Source: an uncultured Prevotella sp. (GTDB lineage Bacteria; Bacteroidota; Bacteroidia; Bacteroidales; Bacteroidaceae). From it: DNA of 45,891 nucleotides. The notes below the pieces were generated by a model, which searched no databases, had not been told where the DNA came from, and saw nothing but the letters and a program-made list of their open reading frames with translations. The DNA lies in the NCBI GenBank assembly GCA_905234845.1, contig CAJOIW010000024.1, forward strand, positions 1-45,891. The letters run 5' to 3'. The position numbers and the translations under genes are program-made. Position 1 is the first letter of the stretch, and each line of letters opens with the position of its first letter. Shown piece after piece: positions 1 to 8,299 of this stretch.

Positions 1-28
1 CTGAGGGGGCTTACTTTTCAAAAATGAA

Positions 29-119
29 GTCCGCAATGCCTGTTTATCGGCACTGCGGACACAGATGATTTGCTTTTCAACTTTTAGCGGACAGCAATAT
101 AAATTATTATTGCTGTCCG
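29..119. repeat. Two GTCCG/CGGAC hairpins
   Basis: GTCCGCAATGCC (29-40) pairs with GGCACTGCGGAC (49-60) with one mismatch and an 8-nt loop. CGGACAGCAATA (88-99) pairs perfectly with TATTGCTGTCCG (108-119), also with an 8-nt loop. The 11-mer TGTCCGGTAAA at 114-124 recurs at 45786-45796 near the other window end. These look like repeat or insertion-sequence-end material, but no transposase is present to confirm this. Confidence 0.6.
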
Positions 120-429
120 GTAAAGTTCAGAGCGATTCCTTTGTAGCCCTGTATTTATGATGTGTTAGATATATTTATGTTATCAGGGGCTTATATTAGT
201 GCCTTCGGCACTTTTAGCGGACAGCAATAATAAATTATAATTCATGGGCAATTTGTGGAAATTTGTGTTAAGATGAAAATCAACGGTTTATGGTTAATGA
301 ATTTAACAGTTATAGGGTTTGTAACTGTTAAATTCACTTTGTTACTTTTCGTCATTATCAGGGGGGAAAACAGCGTTTTTTTACTTTCTAACCATGCTTT
401 TCACTCTTCATTTCTCACTTATTGCTTCC

Positions 430-533
430 GAAAGATATATGTTTCGCATGGCGAAAGACGGTCTTTTGGACTGCGAAAGATGGTCTTTCGGAAGGTGAAA
501 GCTTAGCTCTCGGAGGTGAGAGGTATATCTTTC
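430..533. repeat. Five-hairpin 22-bp-period array, copy A
   Basis: Five short palindromic units start at 430, 453, 475, 497 and 518 (steps 23, 22, 22, 21). Each is 15-16 bp with a GAAAG-type left arm and a TTTC-type right arm, for example GAAAGATATATGTTTC, GAAAGATGGTCTTTC and GAGAGGTATATCTTTC. Spacers of 6-8 nt separate them. Copies B (18256-18359) and C (31565-31668) share the unit number, the period and the TATA-containing outer units. Confidence 0.85.
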
Positions 534-540
534 GCCGCCC

Positions 541-576
541 AACTCCCCCTGCCCCCTCTTAACAAGAGGGGGAGTT
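541..576. repeat. C/G-rich palindromic element (intergenic)
   Basis: AACTCCCCCT at 541-550 pairs with AGGGGGAGTT at 567-576, and the inner CCCCCTCTT (552-560) pairs with AAGAGGGGG (564-572) around a 3-nt loop. It belongs to the C-rich/G-rich palindrome family that also appears inside coding regions elsewhere in the window. Confidence 0.7.
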
Positions 577-638
577 CGTGAAGAATGAAGCTGAAAAGTA
601 GCCTAACCGTTTGGTGTTCAGGGAGATAACAATATGAC

Positions 639-656
639 AAAAAACGGCCGTTTTTT
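639..656 (-). terminator. Palindrome with T-run, likely terminator of the CotH gene
   Basis: AAAAAACGGCCGTTTTTT is a perfect 18-bp palindrome about 90 bases beyond the stop codon of the minus-strand CotH gene, ending in a T-run in either direction. A similar, imperfect copy lies at about 679-695. The stem is short, so intrinsic termination is plausible but not certain. Confidence 0.45.
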
Positions 657-745
657 CGATGTTTTGATAAGCATTTGCGAAAAAACGTCCGTTTTATGTT
701 AAAACCTAATGGTTTAATTGTAAATTAATCTTAACGATAAGCGTC

Positions 746-3700
746 TTACTTGACTATCTTGCAAGTGAGCTGATGGTCTTTGCCGTCGGTGACGCGGGCA
801 AGATAGAAGCCTGTCGGAAGATTGGTGGTGGCGTAGGTGGCATAGCCGTCGACGGGGCTGAGCGTGGCTGAGACTATCTGTTTACCGTCGGCGGTATGGA
901 TATACAGTTGGGTGGCCGACTTGTCCCACCCTCGCAGGATTAGGCGGTCGGCGGCAAAGATGAGGGATGCCTCTCTCTCCGCTTTCCACTCCCCTCTCTC
1001 TATTGAAATGCCTGTGGGGGTATCGTAGAGCAGTTGTGTATAGCTGCTGAGGCGGTTGGTCTTGTCGATGGTGGGGATGGTCATGAGATAAACGTTATTG
1101 GTGCCGTCGGGATATCGGCCTACGGTCTGCTCGGAGGTATGGGCGGGATACTCGAAGTAGTCGGTCCAAGTGTCGTCGGCAGCGGTGAGGGCGAGCGTCG
1201 TGCCCGATGCGGGTATCTTGAATGGGGCATGAAGCTGACTGATAGGCTCTTTCTTATCGCACCAGACGAGACAGTAGCCGTTGGCGGGGATAAGACAGCC
1301 CCCTCCAACTCCCCCAACCGGGGGAGAGGGTTGAGAATTGATGGGAGAGATCTGGTATTTGTGCAGGTCGCCGATGTCGTCGGTGAGATACATACCCGTG
1401 ATGTCGATGTCCTCGGAGGTGGTGTTGTAGAGTTCTATCCAGTCGTTTTTCTCGAAATAATCGTTCACATAGGTGTCGTTGGCGGCGCTCACCTCGTTGA
1501 TGCGCACGGGACGAATGCGGTCGGCCTTCCGCTGCTCGTCGCTGATGGGCGAGAACATGGCTACAAGGTCGGATGCTCCGGCTGGCAAATCAATCTCGGG
1601 TGTGTTGCCATAGAAATGTGGCTGGCCGTCCCCGTCCTCGTAGCCTATCTGTGCGGCGAAATAGATATCGCTCGATGTGGCTGAGGAGTTGTGTACCTCG
1701 ACGCAGACAACATTGCGCCCGTTTTGGAAAAGGTTGGCGGGAAGCTCTATCTGTCCGCTGTCGGGATTGCCATTGGCATTACCGGCGGCATAGAGGCTGT
1801 TGCCGGCAGGCATGTTGTAGCGTCCGGCCTCCTTTCCGTTGACATAGACGATGAAGCCGTCGTCAACCACGTAGTTCATGAGGAAGCGGGTCTGTGAGGT
1901 AATCTCGCCCTGATAGGAGAACGTCTTGCGGAAATAATAGACAGGATATTTGTTGTTGGCGTCGCTGCCGTAGGAGAGCGTGGTGGAGAGATTGTCCTTG
2001 CCATAGCCGAAGGGAGCGCGCCCGATTTTCCATGAGGTGCGGCTGACATTGGGCATGTACCAATCGTCGGTGGCTGACAGCGTTCCCTTATCATAGTAGT
2101 ACCACATGGTGTTCATGGCGATCAGCTCGTTGGTCATGCCTGAGCGCAGCTGCCAGCCGTCGAACTGATAGCCTGCGGGCGCTACGGCACGCAAGGTGAC
2201 GGGTGCGAAGAGCTGTCCGTTGAAGCGACCTGTGAGCACCTCGGTGTTGTTGATATAGAGTTTTGCGGCATCGATGTTACTACTGAGCCTGACGTTCTGC
2301 GGGGTGACGGAGATGAGCTTCATGGGCGAATAGCCGCGCAAGATGGTCATCATGGCCGGCATACGGTTGGCGAGGTTATTCTTGAGCTCGCTCGCCGAAC
2401 TCATGACCGACCTTCCCTCCAACTGCATCATCGGCTCGACGCGGGCGGCTATACTGTCGATGACGGCATTGCAGCGTGAGGGTTCAAAGACGCTGCCGCC
2501 CATCACGCAATAGCTGTCGATGAACTGCCGGCGGAAGTTGTCGTTCTTGATGAGATTCAAGAAAAGCGTGACGAATTTTATCTCCTGTTTTCGCGAGATA
2601 TTCAGATTGTAGAGATGGCGGAAGGAGTAGTTCTGCTTAGAGGCAAACTCGTTGAAGGAGTTGGTCGTGCCGAAGTCAAAGTCGTGGTCGAAGGAGACGA
2701 TATGGTATTTACCGCCGTCTTTTCCACAGAAGCCCTTGAGGTTGTTGTGTGGCCAGTCGTTGGTGCCCGTATAGAAGTACATGGCCATGTAGTCGATATA
2801 CTCATCGATATCGAGACACTGAAGTATCTCGTTATAGACATCGGGCTGGTCGGCATCATGACTCAACTCATAGAGCCGCTCAAAGCGCTCACCTGTTCCG
2901 GCGGTGACGATGTAGCCACTGTCGATATTCACCTCGAAGGCCTCGACGTCGTCGGTCGACAGACCATAGTTTCCATAGGGATACTGTTTGTTGTTGGGCT
3001 CGCGCATGTTGAGCACACCCTTGTACTCGCCGTTCACAAACTCATGTGCGGGCTCATAGCTCTGCAGGTCGACGTATGCTCCGCCAGTCTGTGTGAGCGT
3101 AGCCATCGCACCGTCTTTCAGACGTGTGTTGTTCTCGTTGCCGCCATTGCGCATGACAATGGTGCGGTTGCGCAGATAGGGCTTCGCACTGAAAAAGCGA
3201 TGTTTCAGGTTCTTGTCGCCACCGTGTTTCTTGTTGCCTTTCAGCTTGAAGGGTCGCGGCATGAGGCTTCGGCTATAGGCACCCGACACCTTTATGTCTA
3301 CATCCTGATTGACTTTCATCTGACCATCGGTATCGATGAACGAGAAGTTGGCAGGACGATCCCAATTTCTGTTCCAGTTTTTCTTGTCGCCGAATTGGTT
3401 GCCTGGCACACCGTTCTTGCCGTCGACGAGAATGCCGAGCGAGTCGCCATAAAGGAAATTCGGGTCGGCAATGACCGACACGATGGGCAACTGATAGTCC
3501 TTGTCGCGCTTGATGTAGGAGCGCGAGGTGACACGGCTGGGCAGATAGCCGTCTTGGAAGTAACGCAGACGGAGTGAGGTGGTTTTGGAAATGTAAAATT
3601 TTCCGCCTTTTGAGACCGTCCCATTTTCTAATGTCGGTACTGATCCGTCAAGGGTATAACGCAGGGTGACATTCTTGGGAATATCAACCTGTACGATAAT

Positions 3701-4276
3701 GAGCGAATTGAAAAGCTGCGAGTCTGTGTTCACCTGTGGCATCGGCAGTTGCTCGCTGGCATAGACCGTCGTGTTATTCGATGCCCCAGGTGTGGGCATG
3801 GCCGTCCAGTTCCAGTCATCATTACCGTCTTCGGTACAGGCGTAGGCACACCGCTCAATCGCCTCGGGATAGAAGAAGGTGAGCAGATTGGTACCGTCGG
3901 CAGCATTGATGAAGAGTTGTCCGCCGTCGCTGTCGAGATTGAAACTGACATTGGTATTACAAATATCGGCACTGTCGAACCACACCACGCGGTAGCCTCC
4001 TGCCGGCACACTCTTCATCTCCTTCGGTGCCTTCCACTTACACGGTTCCTCGGGATCGTCGCTGAAGCAGACTCCTGCCAATGGAATATCTTTACTGGTA
4101 GGATTATAAAGCTCAATCCATCCGTCGAAATTAAACGCCGGACTGACAAAGTTGTCGATATTGCCTACCATGATTTCGTTCACAACAAGCTGATCCACCT
4201 GTCCGAAAACCCGACAGACAGAAAAAAAAGTCATGAGGAGAAAAACGCTAAGTCGTAACATTGACAGATTCTTCAT
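746..4276 (-). CDS. Secreted CotH-like protein with lamin-tail domains and T9SS sorting signal
   Basis: This 1176-residue protein has a signal peptide (residues 1-25, ending VFGQ), a lamin-tail (LTD) domain at about 28-165, a chitobiase C-terminal/Fn3-associated segment at about 200-250 (YTLDGSVPT), and a CotH-family region at about 260-620 with EFVNGEYKGVLNMRE and FDHDFDFG. A beta-sandwich region follows, then a second LTD domain at about 945-1065 (INEVSAANDTY, DWIELYN) and a C-terminal T9SS-type sorting domain (LPTGFYLARV). CotH relatives are kinase-like, and secreted bacterial versions are poorly characterised; outer-surface export by T9SS is inferred from the tail. The second LTD domain carries a proline/glycine-rich insert (about residues 981-994) absent from the first; it coincides with a C/G-rich DNA palindrome. 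The gene is divergent from miaB. Confidence 0.85.
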   Translation of the reverse strand: MKNLSMLRLSVFLLMTFFSVCRVFGQVDQLVVNEIMVGNIDNFVSPAFNFDGWIELYNPTSKDIPLAGVCFSDDPEEPCKWKAPKEMKSVPAGGYRVVWFDSADICNTNVSFNLDSDGGQLFINAADGTNLLTFFYPEAIERCAYACTEDGNDDWNWTAMPTPGASNNTTVYASEQLPMPQVNTDSQLFNSLIIVQVDIPKNVTLRYTLDGSVPTLENGTVSKGGKFYISKTTSLRLRYFQDGYLPSRVTSRSYIKRDKDYQLPIVSVIADPNFLYGDSLGILVDGKNGVPGNQFGDKKNWNRNWDRPANFSFIDTDGQMKVNQDVDIKVSGAYSRSLMPRPFKLKGNKKHGGDKNLKHRFFSAKPYLRNRTIVMRNGGNENNTRLKDGAMATLTQTGGAYVDLQSYEPAHEFVNGEYKGVLNMREPNNKQYPYGNYGLSTDDVEAFEVNIDSGYIVTAGTGERFERLYELSHDADQPDVYNEILQCLDIDEYIDYMAMYFYTGTNDWPHNNLKGFCGKDGGKYHIVSFDHDFDFGTTNSFNEFASKQNYSFRHLYNLNISRKQEIKFVTLFLNLIKNDNFRRQFIDSYCVMGGSVFEPSRCNAVIDSIAARVEPMMQLEGRSVMSSASELKNNLANRMPAMMTILRGYSPMKLISVTPQNVRLSSNIDAAKLYINNTEVLTGRFNGQLFAPVTLRAVAPAGYQFDGWQLRSGMTNELIAMNTMWYYYDKGTLSATDDWYMPNVSRTSWKIGRAPFGYGKDNLSTTLSYGSDANNKYPVYYFRKTFSYQGEITSQTRFLMNYVVDDGFIVYVNGKEAGRYNMPAGNSLYAAGNANGNPDSGQIELPANLFQNGRNVVCVEVHNSSATSSDIYFAAQIGYEDGDGQPHFYGNTPEIDLPAGASDLVAMFSPISDEQRKADRIRPVRINEVSAANDTYVNDYFEKNDWIELYNTTSEDIDITGMYLTDDIGDLHKYQISPINSQPSPPVGGVGGGCLIPANGYCLVWCDKKEPISQLHAPFKIPASGTTLALTAADDTWTDYFEYPAHTSEQTVGRYPDGTNNVYLMTIPTIDKTNRLSSYTQLLYDTPTGISIERGEWKAEREASLIFAADRLILRGWDKSATQLYIHTADGKQIVSATLSPVDGYATYATTNLPTGFYLARVTDGKDHQLTCKIVK
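1298..1335. repeat. C/G-rich palindrome inserted in frame in the second LTD domain
   Basis: CTCCCCC (1309-1315) and GGGGGAG (1320-1326) flank a 4-nt loop inside a longer C-rich/G-rich segment. The minus-strand reading gives SQPSPPVGGVGGG, which interrupts an LTD domain whose paralogous copy in the same protein lacks it. Confidence 0.7.
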
Positions 4277-4290
4277 CGTTCTTTACCGCA

Positions 4291-4298
4291 CAAAATTA
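4291..4298 (-). promoter_or_regulatory. -7 box for the CotH gene
   Basis: The minus strand reads TAATTTTG, matching the Bacteroidetes -7 consensus TAnnTTTG, 14 bases upstream of the start codon. No clear -33 TTTG box is seen at standard spacing. Confidence 0.45.
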
Positions 4299-4382
4299 CA
4301 AAAAAGAGGGAAACTTTCTATCTGAAAATATCCTTTTTATAAAAAAATGGTTGTATTCTCATATAAATTTGTTCTTTTTTTG

Positions 4383-4390
4383 TACTTTTG
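4383..4390 (+). promoter_or_regulatory. -7 box for miaB
   Basis: TACTTTTG matches TAnnTTTG and ends 23 bases before the ATG at 4414. This placement supports that ATG over the ATG at 4261, because transcripts starting here could not include the earlier one. Confidence 0.55.
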
Positions 4391-4413
4391 CAACAGAAGA
4401 AGATATCTCTGGA

Positions 4414-5733
4414 ATGAAAAAACTATATATTGAGACATACGGCTGTCAGATGAACGTGGCTGATTCTGAAGTTGTGGCCAGCGTGATGAAGATGGCAGGT
4501 TATGAACTTTGCGAGGAAATCGGCGATGCCGACGCGGTGTTTCTGAACACTTGCTCTGTGCGCGACAATGCCGAACAGAAAATCTATCACCGACTGGAAG
4601 AATTGTATGCCCTGAAGCGACAAAAAAACCACCCCAAGGGAGGTGGGTTAATCATTGGTGTGCTGGGTTGCATGGCCGAACGCGTGAAAGAAGACCTTAT
4701 AGAAAACCATCATACCGACCTCGTGGCAGGTCCCGACAGCTATCTCTCACTGCCACACCTCATGGCTCAATGCGAGTTAGGTCATAAAGCTATCGATGTA
4801 GAACTCTCTACCACCGAGACCTATCGCGACATTGTTCCGCAACGCATCAGTGTAGGACGGAAAATCGGCGGATTTGTGAGCATTATGCGTGGCTGTAATA
4901 ATTTTTGTCATTACTGCATCGTCCCTTACACCCGTGGCCGTGAGCGCAGTCGAGACGAGGAGAGCATCCTACGCGAAGTGCGCGACTTGCGTGACAGGGG
5001 TTTTAAGGAAGTCACCTTGCTGGGCCAGAATGTAAACAGCTTTGGGGGTGGGTTATTCCCCCACCTGCTCCGCCTTGTGGCTCGTGCCGTGCCTGAGATG
5101 CGCGTGCGCTTCACTACCAGTCATCCAAAGGATATGAGCGACGAGACTCTCCGTGTCATCGCCGAGGAACCGAACGTATGCCGACAGATACATCTTCCCG
5201 TACAATCGGGCTCAAACCGTATTCTCAAACTGATGAACCGCAAGTACACCCGCGAATGGTATCTCGAACGCGTGGCAGCCATTCGCCGTATCGTACCCGA
5301 CTGCGGACTCTCCACCGATATTTTTGTGGGTTATCACTCTGAAACCGAGGAAGACCACCAGCTCTCACTATCACTTATGCGCGAGGTGGGTTACGACTCA
5401 GCCTTCATGTTCAAATACTCCGAACGCCCTGGTACCTATGCCTCAAAACATTTACCCGACGATGTGCCGGAAGAAGTGAAAATACGACGACTCAACGAAC
5501 TCATCCATCTACAGACAGAGATTTCGGCAGAACAAAACAAAAAAGAGGAAGGACTCGTCCGCGAAGTACTTGTAGAAGGATTTTCAAAGCGCAGCCGCAA
5601 TCAACTTTGTGGGCGCACCGAACAAGGCAAGATGGTGGTATTCGACAAAGGCAATCACCATGTCGGCGAGACTGTTCCCGTCCGCATCACTGCCTCCACC
5701 TCAGCCACACTGTTCGGAAACGTTGAAGATTAA
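4414..5733 (+). CDS. miaB: tRNA-2-methylthio-N6-isopentenyladenosine synthase MiaB
   Basis: MiaB is a radical-SAM methylthiotransferase that converts i6A37 to ms2i6A37 in tRNAs reading UNN codons. The 439-residue product starts MKKLYIETYGCQMN. The N-terminal domain has cysteines C11, C47 (NTCSVRDNA) and C86 (GVLGCMAERV) for the auxiliary 4Fe-4S cluster. The radical-SAM motif CxxxCxxC is C161, C165, C168 (GCNNFCHYCIVPYTRGRE), and a C-terminal TRAM-like domain follows. The frame is open back to 4261, but the -7 box and family alignment favour 4414. Two glycine-rich segments (residues 73-78, HPKGGG, and about 209-219, SFGGGLFPHLL) are encoded by C/G-rich inverted-repeat DNA and look like small insertions or replacements in variable loops. 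Neither touches a cysteine, so the enzyme is probably active. Confidence 0.95.
   Translation: MKKLYIETYGCQMNVADSEVVASVMKMAGYELCEEIGDADAVFLNTCSVRDNAEQKIYHRLEELYALKRQKNHPKGGGLIIGVLGCMAERVKEDLIENHHTDLVAGPDSYLSLPHLMAQCELGHKAIDVELSTTETYRDIVPQRISVGRKIGGFVSIMRGCNNFCHYCIVPYTRGRERSRDEESILREVRDLRDRGFKEVTLLGQNVNSFGGGLFPHLLRLVARAVPEMRVRFTTSHPKDMSDETLRVIAEEPNVCRQIHLPVQSGSNRILKLMNRKYTREWYLERVAAIRRIVPDCGLSTDIFVGYHSETEEDHQLSLSLMREVGYDSAFMFKYSERPGTYASKHLPDDVPEEVKIRRLNELIHLQTEISAEQNKKEEGLVREVLVEGFSKRSRNQLCGRTEQGKMVVFDKGNHHVGETVPVRITASTSATLFGNVED
5047..5065. repeat. G/C-rich hairpin inside miaB
   Basis: GGTGGG (5047-5052) pairs with CCCACC (5060-5065) within a G-rich/C-rich stretch encoding SFGGGLFPH. It resembles a small copy of the palindromic family seen in rdgB and at 37334-37355. 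Origin as an insertion is inferred. Confidence 0.4.
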
Positions 5734-5868
5734 AAAATAAATACGTTGGCGGCTCAGTTATTCACTCTTCGTTATTCGTTAGCGTGTCAACCGCATCGAA
5801 AAAGTATGAATTTTTAGTGTTTTTCCTAAAAAAACCTATGATTTTTTTACTGGTTTTGCAAAAATTCG

Positions 5869-5876
5869 TACTTTTG
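5869..5876 (+). promoter_or_regulatory. -7 box for the AAA/DUF4143 ATPase gene
   Basis: TACTTTTG matches TAnnTTTG and ends 25 bases before the ATG at 5902. A TTTTG lies only 10 bases upstream, too close for a normal -33 box. Confidence 0.5.
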
Positions 5877-5901
5877 CACTCAAGAAAACAATTCTTTTCA
5901 G

Positions 5902-7152
5902 ATGATGATAGAGAGAAAGCAATATTTGGAACGGGTAGAAAATGCTTTCCGCCTGCTGCCTGTCGTAGTGCTAATTGGTGCCCGACAAGTGGGAAAAACA
6001 TCTATTATGAAGATGTTTCCCAAAGAACAATTCCGCAACACATTATTCCTTAATGGTCAAGATGCAGAGACTGCCACATATTTTGAAAAACTCAGCACCA
6101 TTGAAGAGTACCTGCGCATTTATCTGAACAACGAAATAGAAGGTTTGTTACTGATAGACGAGTCCCAATTTATCAACGGCATATCAACCATCATCAAGCT
6201 GCTTACCGACAAATACGATAAACTGAAAATACTATGTTCAGGCAGTTCAAGCCTCAACATTTTACAGAATATAGAAGAGTCAATGGCTGGAAGAGTACGG
6301 ATTATCGAAGTGCTACCATTATCGTTCTCCGAATATCTCCTGTTCAAAGACAAAAAACTTTATGAGCTGCAACGCGACATCGTACAAGCCGATGACCCCT
6401 CACTGGCAGCTCCTTTGCAACAGGCATACCAAAGCTATCTAATTTACGGAGGACTGCCCAGAACTGCCCTAACTGAGAACACACAGGAAAAGGCCGAACT
6501 TTTGAACGATATTTTCCAGACCTACCTCCTAAACGATGTGCGTCAGTATGTTGCCAACGCACATTTCGTAGGCTTCAACCGGCTTCTTCGGTTATTGTCT
6601 ACACAAATCGGGAACCTCATCAATATCAACGAACTGAGTCGGGAAAGCGGTCTGCCATATAATGACTGTGAGGCCTACATCCATCTGCTGCAACAAATGT
6701 ACATCATCAAACTGGTGGAGCCTTTCTTCACGAATAAACGAAAAGTCATCGGAAAAATGAAAAAGGTCTATTTCTGTGACTTGGGACTGCGCAACATTAT
6801 ATACAACAGTTTCAACGAAATGGCATTCCGAACGGACAGCGGAGCTATTTTTGAAAATGAAATATTTCTTGAGCTTTATCGGAATCGCCGTGCATCAGAA
6901 ACGATATATTTCTACCGTACTACGAACGGAACAGAAGTCGACTTTGTCGTTGACGGGCCGCTACGCAAACTTTCCGTTGAATGCAAATATAAAACATTCA
7001 GTAAGCCCGTCAGCATAGCAGCCCTGAACAGTTTTTCCAATGAAGAAGACATCGATCAGCGCTTTATCGCCAACATCAACGCCACCTTCCATCACAACGG
7101 CGTTCAATTTGTTCCTGGCATCCTCGCCAACCGCATCGGATTTGCCGTTTGA
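5902..7152 (+). CDS. AAA family ATPase with DUF4143 domain
   Basis: This 416-residue protein has a P-loop near the N terminus (GARQVGKTS, about residues 26-34), a Walker B-like LLLIDES at about 80-87 and a sensor-like LCSGSSS. A winged-helix-like middle region precedes a C-terminal DUF4143 region with a nuclease-like pattern (FENEIFLEL, EVDFVV, VECKYK). The arrangement is that of the widespread AAA_14/DUF4143 family, abundant and variable in Bacteroidetes; its biological role is unknown. Catalytic activity of the C-terminal part is suggested only by the spaced acidic residues and the ECK triplet. ATG-ATG at the start leaves a one-codon ambiguity. It stands alone with its own -7 box and converges on lgt. 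Confidence 0.85.
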   Translation: MMIERKQYLERVENAFRLLPVVVLIGARQVGKTSIMKMFPKEQFRNTLFLNGQDAETATYFEKLSTIEEYLRIYLNNEIEGLLLIDESQFINGISTIIKLLTDKYDKLKILCSGSSSLNILQNIEESMAGRVRIIEVLPLSFSEYLLFKDKKLYELQRDIVQADDPSLAAPLQQAYQSYLIYGGLPRTALTENTQEKAELLNDIFQTYLLNDVRQYVANAHFVGFNRLLRLLSTQIGNLININELSRESGLPYNDCEAYIHLLQQMYIIKLVEPFFTNKRKVIGKMKKVYFCDLGLRNIIYNSFNEMAFRTDSGAIFENEIFLELYRNRRASETIYFYRTTNGTEVDFVVDGPLRKLSVECKYKTFSKPVSIAALNSFSNEEDIDQRFIANINATFHHNGVQFVPGILANRIGFAV

Positions 7153-7302
7153 AAAATCCACCACGATTTTAGATGCGAAAGCCATAGCTGTACGATTTTG
7201 ACAAAGAGACAACATGATATCAGAACGTTTTGCTGCACCCTCTTTTGTGTACGTCTCGCATAGGAAAGGCTACGGGTAGGCGCGTCAGCGGGAATGGGCT
7301 AC

Positions 7303-7313
7303 GGGGGGGGGGG
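7303..7313. repeat. G11 homopolymer in an intergenic region
   Basis: Eleven consecutive G residues lie in the 212-bp gap between the convergent ATPase and lgt genes, embedded in GGCTACGGG-type repeat remnants that also occur at about 7268, 13958 and, inverted, 18044. No gene spans it. Confidence 0.8.
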
Positions 7314-7364
7314 AGAGCTATAGGGCGAGGCGCAACCCGAAGTCAGAGTTTCAGGGTAGGTTTT

Positions 7365-8273
7365 TTATTTTGCTCCGAGGCGTTTCATCCACTTGCCGCC
7401 AATCATGCAAGCGACACCGAGGATGATGAAAGGAATGCTCAATTGCTGCCCGATGTTCAGAGCAAAGGCGGCTTCCTTGGGCACTTGTATCTCCTTCGTG
7501 TACTCGATGAAGAAACGGAAGGTGAAGATGTAAGTAAGACAAAGCCCGAAGTAAAAACCTGTGCCTACGCGGATTCTGGATAAAGCACTGGAGGGAGGAA
7601 TAGAGCTGGTGATTGACCTCTTCTTTCTTCCCTCATCCAGCTTAAGATAAATCAACAGCATGAGGAAGAAGAGGATAAGGTAGGCGATGGCCTCATAGAG
7701 TTGTCCGGGATGGCGCGGTTGCGCATCCACCTGTTGGAAGATGAATGCCCAGGGCACATCGGTGGGCTTGCCAATAATCTCGGAGTTCATGAGGTTGCCC
7801 AAACGAATGAAGCAGGCGGTAATGCCTGTGGCAATGGCGATGTCGTCGAGCACGTGCCAGAGGTTCATCTTCGTCTTGCGGTAGTAAAGCCACAGGGCTA
7901 TCATCAGTCCGAGCGTTCCTCCGTGCGAGGCCAGTCCGGCATAGCCTGTGAAATGCCATCCGCCACCGGGCTCAATCTGTATGGGGATAAATATTTCGAG
8001 CACACGCTGCCATGAGCTGAGCCACACCTCCGGCTCATAGAAGAGACAGTGACCCAGACGTGCGCCGATGAGGATACCGAGGAAGCAATAAATGAAGAGC
8101 GGGTCGAAGAGTTCGTCCTTCACTTTCTGATCTTTATAAAGCCATCGCACCGTGAAGTAACCGAGCACGATGCCCACCAGCCAGCACATGCCATACCACC
8201 GTATGGCAATAGGCCCAAGATGACAGATGACCTCAGAAGGATTCCAGACGATGTAACTTAGTTCATAGTTCAT
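7365..8273 (-). CDS. lgt: Prolipoprotein diacylglyceryl transferase Lgt
   Basis: Lgt is an inner-membrane enzyme that transfers diacylglycerol from phosphatidylglycerol to the lipobox cysteine of prolipoproteins, the first step of lipoprotein maturation. The 302-residue protein has about seven membrane segments. Visible family motifs are IRWYG near residue 24, GARLGH in the second membrane region, the HGGTLG motif, [13 protein letters not shown] (the Lgt signature with the essential arginine and asparagine) and RHPGQLYEA. Length is close to the usual 280-300. The first codons (MNYELS) lie within the outer edge of the inverted repeat at 8259-8291, so the N terminus was partly shaped by that repeat and the exact start is less certain than the identity. 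Confidence 0.95.
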   Translation of the reverse strand: MNYELSYIVWNPSEVICHLGPIAIRWYGMCWLVGIVLGYFTVRWLYKDQKVKDELFDPLFIYCFLGILIGARLGHCLFYEPEVWLSSWQRVLEIFIPIQIEPGGGWHFTGYAGLASHGGTLGLMIALWLYYRKTKMNLWHVLDDIAIATGITACFIRLGNLMNSEIIGKPTDVPWAFIFQQVDAQPRHPGQLYEAIAYLILFFLMLLIYLKLDEGRKKRSITSSIPPSSALSRIRVGTGFYFGLCLTYIFTFRFFIEYTKEIQVPKEAAFALNIGQQLSIPFIILGVACMIGGKWMKRLGAK

Positions 8274-8291
8274 AATTCATAGTTCATAGTT
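8259..8291. repeat. 33-bp inverted repeat, left arm
   Basis: This arm, built from TAGTTCA-type 7-8-bp steps, matches the reverse complement of 8657-8689 with one mismatch over 33 bp. The two arms enclose the four-helix-bundle gene almost exactly. Confidence 0.85.
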
Positions 8292-8299
8292 ATCCATTG

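Larger units (their letters stand above)
1..745. other. Gene-free, repeat-rich region
   Basis: No convincing gene is seen in these 745 bases. The stretch holds two hairpins built on GTCCG/CGGAC (29-60 and 88-119), a second copy of the CTTTTAGCGGACAGCAATA segment at 211-229, the five-hairpin array A (430-533), a C/G-rich palindrome (541-576) and a terminator-like palindrome (639-656). An 83-codon open frame at 255-506 runs through array A and owes its resemblance to two other window ORFs to the shared DNA repeat, so it is not called a gene. Confidence 0.7.

Noticed and set aside
255..506. 83-aa open frame as a gene
   Set aside because: It runs through hairpin array A, has no promoter-like box, and its resemblance to other frames is explained by the DNA repeat.
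2615..3577. 320-codon plus-strand frame antisense to the CotH gene
   Set aside because: The minus-strand frame has the CotH and LTD motifs; the antisense frame has no motif or promoter.
4261..4413. N-terminal extension of MiaB
   Set aside because: The first 51 codons of the open frame do not resemble MiaB and overlap the divergent promoter region; the -7 box at 4383-4390 places the start at 4414.
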